A stretch of 64,000 nucleotides of DNA, taken from the NCBI GenBank assembly GCA_910589415.1, contig OU342630.1, forward strand, positions 68,134,186 through 68,198,185. Reading direction: 5' to 3'. This document shows, piece by piece, positions 53,022 through 62,350 of this stretch. The notes beneath the pieces were generated by a model. That model did not search any database and was not told where the DNA came from. It saw nothing but the letters and a program-made list of their open reading frames with translations. The position numbers were made by a program, and so were the translations under genes. The stretch's first letter is position 1; each line of letters begins with the position of its first letter. The stretch comes from Malachius bipustulatus. Taxonomy: Eukaryota; Arthropoda; Insecta; Coleoptera; Melyridae.

Positions 53022-53556
53022 CAGATGAAAAAATCCGGGAGTGCTATTAAATTAGGGGTTGGAAATAATTGAAGATAGGGGTGAAACTGTACCTCTTTCA
53101 GTTTTTTAATTATATTTCGAAACGAAGTATAAGTATGTTTAACTAATAAGTATGTTTTTATAGACAATGCAGTAATTTTACATCGAAATAGGTTATTTAA
53201 AAAAATTGTGCAAAAAATATTTAAAAACGTAATTTGGGAAAAAGTAAAAAATTACCTTTTTTTCTTTTTTTTTTGTGTGTGAAACTTTTTTCTGAGCGGA
53301 GATAGGTATGGACATTGCTTAACAGAAAACAAACAGATTAAATTTCCATTAAAATGGTGGGTTAAAAATGATTTTTTGATAATAATTGACAGAGATGTAG
53401 CCACGACTTTTTTTTCAAGTTTTTATCCACAAATTTTTTTCAACCCACTATTTTGAAGATAATTTAATCTACTTAAACTGAAAGGGGTGCAGTTTCATCC
53501 CTTTTTCCAATTTCCACCCTCTAATTTAATAGCACTCCTTGATTTCATCCTTAATG
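53022..53556. mobile_element. Foldback element of about 535 bp
   Basis: GGAGTGCTATTAAATTAGGG..GGGGTGAAACTGTACC on the left is mirrored by GGTGCAGTTTCATCCC..CCCTCTAATTTAATAGCACT on the right, with GATGAAAAAATC and GATTTCATC just outside. Arms of about 85 bp. The interior is poly-T rich with no frame. Confidence 0.7.
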
Positions 53557-54282
53557 GTCAAGGATTCATGCACTAAAAAGTAAAAACCGCTTTTTTATAA
53601 TTCCTATTGCCTGTTTATTAGGACATAATCAATAGCCTGTTAGGGTAGATAGTAATTACCAAAGTTTTATTTTGCTTGACTATATAGTCGAATGGAATTT
53701 TTATGCCTCTTGATAAATCTGTAGTAACGCCCCCAGAAATGGTATTTTTAAATATTAAATAAGATAGAGTTTAATCAGTTGAAGGGAATGTCGATTTAAT
53801 AGTAAACACAAAAATTTTTCTTTGATTTTAATCGATTAGGAAAAAATGCTGCGTACTTTATGCGACAAACGTTTATATTTTGCCTCTATTTTCTAATGCG
53901 CAGTTCCAAATTTTAATGCTGTATTTAACTTTGTAAGTTTCAAGCTCTTTAGCCATAGATAGACTTTATGATATTATAGTTCCCATTTAAACGTATGGCA
54001 ACATCACGTGATGTTCCCCATCAATATACTGACTGTCCGTCATTGCTCAACATACCTAATTCGGATTGTAATAATATGTGGTTCCATTGTTAATTTAGCA
54101 GTGTATTTAAACACGTTGTTAACCACGTTTGTGGAACTGGGTATGAGAGTTTATTCTCAGTGTAATTTTCATTTTCTCAAGTACCTAGCAAAAGTGAGAT
54201 TTTTGCCTGTAAATATTACTAGATGTTAAATTTATGGTAATTTTTTCTGGGATAAATGGCATATAATTGGTGTTATTTGCAG

Positions 54283-56115
54283 GAAAGAAAAATTTTAGCA
54301 GATGAACTCGGTTATAAACCTCTGGTGAAACACCTCCATTTGTTCCCGTCGCATATAGACTTTGAACTTGGTATAATGCCATCTACAGCTGATTATAAAG
54401 TTCTGAGTTCGCTAGAGGTTCCTTTTCAACTTATTTATCACCAATACTTCGAATGTGTGCCGGATAACCATCTAGTTTCCACGAGAGAGAAGTGGTGCGA
54501 TGATTTCAAGGAGTACGCAAGAGATATATACAGAATATCAGATCTGTTTCCCAAACATCTCACAGCCGAAGATGTGAGGGAGGTCAAGTCATTTACAGCT
54601 TTAGATACCTCCATTTATGGACCATTTCAGAATATTATGAAAGACCGTATTAAAAAACAACATATTGTGAAACAAAACAAACATAAAACAAGAGCTAGAG
54701 TGAAACGAAATGAACACGATGAAGAATTATTTAAGTCAGTTTCGGAAACTGTAAACGTATCATCTGATTGCCCAGAGAAAGAAATGAATGTTCAGAATGA
54801 ATGTTCCAAGGATGATAAAAATCATTACAAAGATGATAAAAACTTTGACAGCCTTTTGCACAATATGAACAGTGAAGAAAAGACTAGCAAATGGATTTTA
54901 GATTTGAATTCGAACACAAATCAAGAAAATAGTGAATACGAAGATGAGTATCTTGAATCATCTTTGGTTACTCGACCGGCTGACTTTTCTGAGCCTGATC
55001 ACAACGAGCCCACTTTAGAAAAAACTTACGCCAACTCACCTCAGTTTGTGGTTGATGGTTGTAATTTAAATTATCAATTTACACATAATATTCCAAAGCA
55101 TTTAGGTAGAAATTTATCAAATAAACTATATGACCAAAAAGTTCAAAACACTACGGATGGTTTGCATAATGTGGTAAAACGTTCTTCTCATGTCAAGTCT
55201 AACAATTATTACAGTTGCAGTAATTCTGAAAATGAATCCTATTTTAAGAAGAACTTTGCAATGACTTTTGAAGAAACAAAGCAAGAATGTACAGAGGATT
55301 TATGTAGAAATTTATATAGAACATCAGAAAAAGATAGAACATCAGATCAAGGCACCACATTATCTGGAGGAGTATCGGTTAAGGACCAGTTATCATCTAA
55401 AGGTAGTGAGTGTACTTTAGTTTATCAAGAAAATATTGACAAGAAAAATGCTGAGAACAAACCGTCTAAGGAAGGTGATGTTTTTAACAATGAAAATATG
55501 GAAACAACCAGCAGTGTTGAAAGAAACTGCAAGGAACCCACTGCCAAAGTTCAGTCGGATTCCAATATCTCAATTCAAAGCTCTGCTCAAAACATCCCCC
55601 AGCTACCTCTTGCAAACTCTACTCCATTTCCTTCATCGAATAATAATTGTGGAGAGCAAGTCGTCAGTCCAGCTTTGAATTCATCACAACCTGTTGTAAC
55701 AGAATGCAAGGTCCCGAGCTCCAGAGTTCAACACCACCCCAACATTTCTCACCGAAGGTTGCCTCAAAACTACCCCCAACTACCAAACGCAAACCTCAAT
55801 GTGTTACCTTTGAATAATTTTCCACCGAATGATTGTGATGACCCTGTTATGTCACAAGCAGCGTCATTAAACCCTGGAGCGTCAGTTTTTCAACCACAGC
55901 AACAGGTTAATCAACCCATGAGACCACCACCTGGTTTTTTTCCTCAACCTGCGTTAGCCCCTGTCCAACCGATATTTGTATTTAATAGCCCGATGTTTTT
56001 TATTCACGAGAATAAACCTGATTTCTTTAGTTCATACAACTACTTGTTGACATTGAATGCTGCTGCCAGTGCCAATGGGGTGAACATTCCAAATAATCCT
56101 AATAACAATAAGTGA
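54283..56115 (+). CDS. Large terminal exon, probable alternative 3' end of the TDRD gene
   Basis: An open frame of 610 codons begins at a good acceptor (TGTTATTTGCAG|GAAAG). Codons before it are intronic, so the ATG at 54256 is unlikely to be a start. Its phase 0 fits the in-frame donor at 48365, which would give a TDRD form of about 1266 residues. The first 100 residues look folded (ILADELGYKPLVKHLHLFPS, ELGIMPSTADYKVLSSLEVP, FQLIYHQYFECVP). Residues 130-470 are charged and disordered, and the tail is Pro/Asn/Gln-rich (PPPGFFPQPALAPVQPIFVF). I recognise no domain. It could instead be the last exon of a separate gene with unseen 5' exons, but no start exon was found in the 5.8 kb upstream. 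Confidence 0.6.
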   Translation, partial: ERKILADELGYKPLVKHLHLFPSHIDFELGIMPSTADYKVLSSLEVPFQLIYHQYFECVPDNHLVSTREKWCDDFKEYARDIYRISDLFPKHLTAEDVREVKSFTALDTSIYGPFQNIMKDRIKKQHIVKQNKHKTRARVKRNEHDEELFKSVSETVNVSSDCPEKEMNVQNECSKDDKNHYKDDKNFDSLLHNMNSEEKTSKWILDLNSNTNQENSEYEDEYLESSLVTRPADFSEPDHNEPTLEKTYANSPQFVVDGCNLNYQFTHNIPKHLGRNLSNKLYDQKVQNTTDGLHNVVKRSSHVKSNNYYSCSNSENESYFKKNFAMTFEETKQECTEDLCRNLYRTSEKDRTSDQGTTLSGGVSVKDQLSSKGSECTLVYQENIDKKNAENKPSKEGDVFNNENMETTSSVERNCKEPTAKVQSDSNISIQSSAQNIPQLPLANSTPFPSSNNNCGEQVVSPALNSSQPVVTECKVPSSRVQHHPNISHRRLPQNYPQLPNANLNVLPLNNFPPNDCDDPVMSQAASLNPGASVFQPQQQVNQPMRPPPGFFPQPALAPVQPIFVFNSPMFFIHENKPDFFSSYNYLLTLNAAASANGVNIPNNPNNNK

Positions 56116-57138
56116 TTGGACAATTTAATTATTAATTATAAGAATAACAGCTGGTTTGTGTACAGAATAATCTGAAATGAATTGACTGCATTTTTATTTA
56201 ATTTTGTGATTATTATATAATTATTTGTTGAATACGGTTAATTTCATAACCAAAATAATATGAAACTATTTACCCTGTGATGAGAATTACAATTTTCATT
56301 TATAAGTCTTTGTTATTGCAGTATTATGACAGATTTGTGCTAATTTTTTATTGTGGAACTTTCTCTTTGTGGGCTTCTTTTTAGTTTGAATTGTTTTGCA
56401 AATTTGATTAACAGTGATTTATTTATTTGTGTTAAATTTAAGTTTGGCTGCTTAATGATCAGCGATAGCTGCACAGGTATGAAGAATCTGAATTTATGTT
56501 TATTAAAGAATAAAATAAGCAGAATATGAAACTTTACATTGTGAAAACTGAATCAGAACTGCAATTTTCTTGTGGTTGCAACAAATTTTTTTTGTCTTGA
56601 TTGATGCAGTATTATGAATCAGAAATTGTGCTCTTTTTTCATTAACTTTGTTTGTACTTATGTTCAGTTTGAATAATATTTGTTATGCTGTAACTCGGAT
56701 TAAAATTTTTTTTTCTCATTATGAAATTGTTTCTTGTGTTAAATTTATATTTGACTGTTTAATGATTAATGCATGATAGCTGCTCAGGTATAGATTTTAA
56801 TCATCTGTATTTTTATAAAAAAATAATAAACAATTTTTTTTATATTTGGCACAATTTTGTATTGTGGACGACAGTAAGAATAATAACTTTTGTAAACAAA
56901 AGTTTTTTGTAAAATATAAATAATTCAGTAGTTGAAGCATGGATGTATATTATTTCACCGGAAAATTGTGCTTCTCATATAATATTGTTGAACACCGCCC
57001 TTCAGGGAACCCCAGAAATTTAGGTTTTTCTGTTTTCGGTTTTCAGATGTATGTTTTTATGAACTTTCAAATACCTTTCCAATTAGAACATACAGCAAGA
57101 TTTTATTCATATTATGTGCTGAGAGCAGATATAATATG
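56116..57138. other. 3' UTR with a diverged tandem duplication
   Basis: After the stop, about 56260-56520 and 56523-56830 are two diverged copies of one segment. Both contain ATATGAAACT, GCAGTATTATGA, TTGTGTTAAATTTA, GCTGC.CAGGTAT and an AATAAA near the end (56509 and about 56825). Each copy could direct polyadenylation. No further gene is seen up to the DIRS element. Confidence 0.6.
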
Positions 57139-57299
57139 AATTATACTTCGATGATCACGTCCTCAATATCACCCTGTAGTGACGTTCACGAGCTCCAATA
57201 GTGCGTAATGTTTTCAGTTTTTTAAAATCCCCAGGTAGGTACCTATTACTCACCCGCACGTCCGGCCGTTATCTGCTGTAGATAGCTCATTATCGTTCT
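57139..57299. repeat. DIRS left inverted terminal repeat
   Basis: From AATTATACTTCGATGATCAC to GATAGCTCATTATCGTTCT. Complementary to 62148-62315, with the only visible difference just inside the end (CCTCAATATCACC here, CCGAAAATATCACC there). The extremity is copied in complement at 61979-62018. Confidence 0.85.
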
Positions 57300-57499
57300 T
57301 ACGCTCGATACGTGCGCTAGTGTTTAAGAGAGTGTTGCTGGAAAATTACTGTAAAATGCCGAAACAACTAAAAAGCAAAACACGAAGGAAGTTAGAAAAA
57401 ATTAAGAAAAATGGATAAACAGCTAAACCTTTCAAGTAAGTACAATAACTTAAAAGTTTTTATTTTTTTTCTTAATTGAGAGACATAAATACCCTTTCT

Positions 57500-58272
57500 G
57501 TCACTCTCTGTCAGTAAATCCTCTCTGTCAGGTTATCATGCTCACTGTAATAGGGGGATGATTAGAACCTCACTTAATGTAATAGTTAAGTGCACTTAAA
57601 GGGTGGACAGCAGTCCTAACATGGACCGGTTAGGGACTAATACCCTTAATCGAGTTATGGGGATGAGAAAAGGTCAAAATAAGTATACTTATAGTGATGA
57701 AAAATACATAGTAATAATTCGAATAAAGTAATTCTCTCTGTCAGTAATCCTCTCTGTCAGGTTATCATGCTCACTGTAATAGGTGTGGATGATTAGAACC
57801 TCACTTAATGTAATAGTTAAGTGCACTTAAAGGGTGGACAGCAGTCCTAACATGGACCGGTTAGGGACTAATACCCTTAATCGAGATATGGGGATGAGAA
57901 AAGGTCAAAATAAGTATACTTATAGTGATGAAAAATACATAAGTAGTCATAATTCGAATAAAGTAATTCTCTCTGTCAGTAATCCTCTCTGTCAGGTTAT
58001 CATGCTCACTGTAATAGGTGTGGATGATTAGAACCTCACTTAATGTAATAGTTAAGTGCACTTAAATGGTGGACAGCCGTCCTAACATGGACCGATTAGG
58101 GACTAATACCCTTAATCGAGATATGGGGAGAAAAGGTCAAAATAACTATACTATCGCCCGTATTCACAAACGATAATTTCCTAAATAATTATTTTCGAGA
58201 TATTACAGGACAGAAACGCTTTGTGAATACGGGCCTAAGAGTGATGAAAAAATACATAGTAATAATCCGAAT
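57500..58272 (+). repeat. Three tandem repeats of about 235 bp
   Basis: Units begin TCTCTGTCAGTAA.TCCTCT at about 57505, 57733 and 57968 and differ by a few substitutions and small indels. Each contains GTTAAGTGCACTTAAA, CATGGACCGGTTAGGGACTA and TCGAGATATGGGGATGAGAA. The third is broken by a MITE at 58156-58234. Located between the left terminal repeat and gag of the DIRS element. They may be promoter or packaging sequence, or the duplicated 5' part of gag. Confidence 0.8.
58156..58234. mobile_element. Short degraded MITE, relative of 28383-28529
   Basis: Starts GCCCGTATTCACAAACGATA and ends TTTGTGAATACGGGC, the same termini as the perfect foldback at 28383, but with a shortened, diverged interior of about 80 bp total. 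Inserted in the third tandem unit of the DIRS element, so it arrived after the tandem repeats formed. Confidence 0.75.
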
Positions 58273-58479
58273 ATATTAATAATCATATCAATAGTGATGA
58301 CTTATAACAAAGAATCATATTAATAATGGTTACTAGTGCATAAAAGTACTAACAACACGACCGAAGCATTAATAGCTAATACAAAATTTAAGTACCTTGA
58401 TCAACAGGCAGGTGACTCGTGTGATATCACTGATATCACTAGCGAGGAATAACAGCCAGATAGTGAATCAGCCCACTCA

Positions 58480-59090
58480 GTGAGATCTTCGCTCACGCAA
58501 CCCCCTGTAACGATGATTGAGGAACAAGGTGATTCTATCACAGCAATTTTGGACGAAAATCTAAATCAAGTAGCTGAATCAGGGCCGAATACCTATTGCT
58601 GAAGAATTGTTGGACAGATGTCAGAATTATTTATCACCATAGCTCGACCGCGAAACTAGACAACAGCTAGTTAAAGAGTGGAATATTCCTGGGAACTGTC
58701 AAACTCTCAGGGAACCAAGACTCAATACGGAGGTGCAAACACTTTTGTCACAGGCCGAATTGAACTATACAGCAATCCGATTGTTGTAATCGTTAAACAT
58801 CAATCGTTCAGTAAGCATTATTAACGATACGTTTCTACAAAAACGTTATCAAATAACGGAAACATTGACTAGTGGACCACATCTGCAACAGTGGTTGCTG
58901 GAAAGTGGAAAGATTCTGACAGACATGCATCACACAGTATCTACGCACAGAAAATTCAAATTAAATCATTATGTCAATGCCGCAGTTCAAAAAATATCAG
59001 TACAATAAAAGGCGGACACGTTGCTTTTTGTAATAACGAAAAGGGCGACCGAACAAGCTGAACCAGGAAAAAACCTAACAAGGGAAAGTT
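58480..59090 (+). pseudogene. DIRS gag remnant
   Basis: Across frames the plus strand encodes QLVKEWNIPGNCQTLREPRL, NTEVQTLLSQAELNYTAIRL, SIINDTFLQKRYQITETLTS and a block with LLESGKILTDMHHTVSTHRK, a layout I associate with the helical gag protein of animal DIRS elements. At least three stops or frameshifts separate these blocks. No single product could be made. Confidence 0.6.
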
Positions 59091-59650
59091 CCTATACAAA
59101 AATCATCTTCTGAATTATTTCAGTCTATTATAGAACTTAGGGAAATTGGAGCTATTGAGCTCCATTGTTATAAAACCCAATGGGAATTATAGGTTCATAA
59201 AAATAAATAAATATCATATGGCTGTGGTAAAGCCCAAGTGTCAGAAGTTTTCAAGTAGCCACAATAAGGGCCTCTGACATAACTTAACGACTGCAGTGAA
59301 GCAGCCGGACCCCCTTTTTAGGACCTCCCGGAGCACAAAATAAATCTCAAAGAACTAAATAATTATCTGAACTGTCCACATTTTAAACTTGAGGATTTCA
59401 GAACTGTAAAAAACCTAATAAATGAAGGATGCTATATGAGTACCTACGGTTGATCTCAAGAATGCATATTTTTTCAAATTCAAATACGATAACCACCTTT
59501 TTGGGTTTACGTGCCTTCCAAATAGTCTTTCGACAGCACCATATGTTTTTACAAAAAATTTTAAACCTATCGTGAATCGCTTGAGATGATCTATGGGTCA
59601 TGTTTCAATAATATACCTTGACCCATATGATATTGATGATATTGATTGAT
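59090..59650 (+). pseudogene. DIRS reverse transcriptase remnant
   Basis: Recognisable blocks in order: ELREIGAIE; NLKELNNYLNCPHFKLEDFR; after a frameshift DLKNAYFFKFKYDNHLFGFT, CLPNSLSTAPYVFTKNFKPI, then a stop (LR*SM) and VSIIYLDPYD. DLK.AY is the first catalytic Asp motif. The expected Y-x-D-D box reads YLDP, so the second Asp of the pair is lost. The enzyme is inactive. The order and the CLPFGL-like motif are typical of DIRS and Ngaro reverse transcriptases. Confidence 0.75.
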
Positions 59651-59654
59651 AGAA

Positions 59655-59700
59655 AAAAATAAATAAATAAATAAAAATAAATAAAAATAAAAATAACATC
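59655..59700 (+). repeat. AAAT microsatellite
   Basis: A run of AAATA/AAAT units directly after the reverse-transcriptase remnant. A second, longer run is at 60200-60245. Both interrupt the DIRS coding region and suggest tract expansion after the element lost function. Confidence 0.8.
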
Positions 59701-60059
59701 TCTAGATTTTATTATAAATTATGAGAAAAGTTGCCCAAATCACAGTAAAAATATAACATTTCTATAGGATTTGTTTCCAATAGTCAGGAGATGATAATGT
59801 CAATTCCAAATGAAAAACAAAAAATTGTCTCACAGTTACCAATGTTCTTGAAAATTAATAACTCTTGTCGCAGCTATGCTGTAACTACTGTTGGGTGCAT
59901 GTGAAACAATTTGAAAGGGAAAATATCTAGGACTTAAAAAATAAAATTCAAATTATGATAAGAAGATAATTATTCTGAATTATCTCTTAATAGATATCGA
60001 TTCGTAGTCGAAAAGCTTGAAAAATGCGAAAATGAGCAATAAATAAACAAACAATATTT

Positions 60060-60204
60060 TACTATAATCTGCACCGATGCATCCAATTCAGAATGCGGGG
60101 TGCAACAAACTCCCGAGGGGTTTGGAGCTTACAGGAGAGTGCTTATCATATCAATCAGCTGGAACTCATGGATGTGTTCAATTTTAAAAGGCTTTGCGAA
60201 AAAA

Positions 60205-60235
<31 letters not shown>

Positions 60236-60720
60236 AATAAAATATATATATTATAACAGGCATATACCCTCTTAAGATAAGCTAATATTACAGCCATAGC
60301 CTACATAAATCGCATAGGCGGCGTCAAGCATGGGCCATTGAACAAAATAAGGCGACAAATTTGGAAATGTTGTTTCTGAACTGGGCCTACCAAACGTAAA
60401 TTTATTTGCCTCCCACCTTAATAATAAATGCAAAACTTTGTATCTTGGCGTCCAGATCCATAATCAGCAACAGTAGATGCTTTCACATTATCATGGACTA
60501 ATACTTATAAATTTTTACGCAGTTCCGCCCTCCCCGCTCCGATCCACGGTGATAAATAAATTTTTGATTGATAAGGCAAAATATATTGTTGTTTTTCCAC
60601 CATGGAAAACACAGCCATGGTGTCCTGCATTGAAAAATTTGATTGTTTCTGCGAGTTGCCAATTTTGCACACTAATAAAACTTTACTCTCATCTTATTTG
60701 AGACAACCTCATCCTCTATG
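60060..60720 (+). pseudogene. DIRS RNase H and connecting region, decayed
   Basis: ICTDASNSEWGVQQTPEGFG near 60068 is the TDAS start of an RNase H fold, followed by SISWNSWMCSILKGFAK (compare INQLELMAV..ALKAF). After an AAAT microsatellite at 60200-60245, AYINRIGGVKHGPLNKIRRQ and, near 60560, KFLIDKAKYIVVFPPWKTQP are visible, as in the region before the recombinase in other DIRS elements. Multiple stops. I do not see a methyltransferase domain with confidence. Confidence 0.6.
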
Positions 60721-60879
60721 GGAAAGCCTTACCCGGAGAGCAGCACGGTTTTCCGGGAAGCGTACATCATAAAAAATGTTCCTGGAACTGCTTTAAAAAC
60801 CATATGATACCATCTCTTAGCGAAAAGACGCTGAAGCAATATAGCTCCACGTACAAAAAAAAAATTGTGGCTTGGTGAA

Positions 60880-61715
60880 AGGGTGGAAGTATTTAATTCA
60901 GACCCAAATAAAATAATTAAATTTTTATAGGAAGAATATAATAAGGGGGAAAAGTACAGTACCCTTAACACACATAGGTCTGCCTTGAATACATTAGTAC
61001 AACCAACCGATCAGACCATATTAATGAGATTCTTGAAAGGGGCTTTTAGAACAGGACCAAAATTCCCAAGGTACAACGAGATATGAGATCTGCACCCTAT
61101 ACTAGTGTATCTTGAGCCTCTAAATCCTGAGCTAAATTCATTGGAATCACTGTCTTTGCAACTGATTATTATAAACTTACTCTTCTTCTAGCATTATCAT
61201 CGGCACAAAGAGTACAAAAATTAGCAAAGATCAAGTTATCAAACATAATCCATAATCAATGATGATAAAGTTGAAGTTGTGATAACGGATCTAATGAAAA
61301 CTTCCACATCTAACAAATGCCAACCAAAAATAACATTACACTATTTTAGAGAAAGGTCAAACCAATGCGCTTCGTCAGTACTCATATTTTACATAGACTC
61401 AACAAAAGAATTCAGAGGAGAGATAGATCAATTATTACTTACCTTCAAAAAGCTATATCATCCAGCGACTATTCAAACAATCAGTCGTTGCATTAAGGCT
61501 GGCCCAAAAGCCAGAATAAATACCAGAAAATTCAAATCGCATAGAACGCGACATGCAACTACTTCCGCTGCTGCAACGAAAGGCCTCAGTGTTGAAAGCA
61601 TTTTACAAAAACAGCACTGGGGTGGACAGAAAACTCAAAGGTAAATAAATATTATAATCGACCTGTAATGAAGTATCAGGCAAGTTGCGTCAAATCAAAA
61701 ATTTTAGGTCAGTTA
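60880..61715 (+). pseudogene. DIRS tyrosine recombinase, broken
   Basis: An N-terminal helical domain (EEYNKGEKYSTLNTHRSALN) is followed by a recombinase core with the first Arg in LALSSAQRVQKLAK (about 61205), an H-x-x-R box in SHRTRHATTSAAATKGLSVE (about 61540) and the nucleophile Tyr in a downstream frame, YNRPV (about 61655). The longest open part is 61279-61644 (121 codons). Frame breaks before and after prevent one full-length product, although all four tetrad residues can be pointed to. Such enzymes insert the circular DNA intermediate of DIRS elements. Confidence 0.78.
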
Positions 61716-61978
61716 TTTGCACCTAGGCAAATAAGTTCATTTACTTGAATTGGTAATTAATATTTACATAATCTTCGTCTGGTTGAAACATAGTTTTACA
61801 TCAGTGTTATTACTGGTTTTAAATTCTGTGAAAAAAGTATGTAACTTTGATAACGGAAATAAATATTACTCTGCACGGTTAGTAGGTATGCTTCCTAATT
61901 TTATTCGCCATAATATTCCAGCAAGCAACACCTACCAGGAAACAGGATATTTTTTAGATCGGTTGTGCTTTAAACATC

Positions 61979-62092
61979 TACAGGGTGATATTGAGGACGT
62001 GATCATCGAAGTATAATTAGAGGTTAAACGACTTACCTGGTAAGGAAGTTCAATCCTCAATTATACGAGATGATCACGTCCGAAAATATCAC
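61979..62092. repeat. DIRS internal complementary region
   Basis: 61979-62018 is the exact complement of the left extremity (57139-57178), including its CCTCAATATC variant. It runs directly into the complement of the right extremity (62278-62350), including its CCGAAAATATC variant, overlapping by two bases. Such a joined template is what the DIRS1 replication model uses to complete the ends. Confidence 0.88.
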
Positions 62093-62147
62093 AACCCACC
62101 CGCACCCTATACCCAACTGATAACGATCTAAAAAATTGAAAAAGCTC

Positions 62148-62350
62148 AGAACGATAATGAGCTATCTACAGCAGATAACGGCCGGACGTGCGGGTGAGTA
62201 ATAGGTACCTACCTGGGGATTTTAAAAAACTGAAAACATTACGCACTATTGGAGCTCGTGAACGTCACTACAGGGTGATATTTTCGGACGTGATCATCTC
62301 GTATAATTGAGGATTGAACTTCCTTACCAGGTAAGTCGTTTAACCTCTAA
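62148..62350. repeat. DIRS right inverted terminal repeat
   Basis: Complement of the left terminal repeat over about 150 bp, then a right-specific extension with TTGAGGATTGAACTTCCTTA and CGTTTAACCTCTAA at the outer end. The extension is the part copied in the second half of the internal complementary region. Confidence 0.85.

Larger units (their letters stand above)
57139..62350 (+). mobile_element. DIRS-type tyrosine-recombinase retrotransposon (about 5.2 kb), coding regions decayed
   Basis: Order: left inverted terminal repeat (57139-57299), tandem repeats, gag remnant, reverse transcriptase, RNase H, tyrosine recombinase, internal complementary region (61979-62092), right inverted terminal repeat (62148-62350). 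The internal region carries, joined in one block, the complement of the left extremity and of the right extremity, the hallmark of DIRS1-like elements that replicate through a circular intermediate and insert by site-specific recombination without target duplication. About 135 bp of the two terminal repeats appear identical, yet every coding region has stops or frameshifts, so this copy was probably mobilised in trans or by a relative. Confidence 0.88.

Noticed and set aside
57139..62350. Alternative reading of the recombinase element as a Crypton or a Ngaro element
   Set aside because: Cryptons lack reverse transcriptase, and Ngaro elements have split direct repeats. This element has inverted ends and an internal complementary region.
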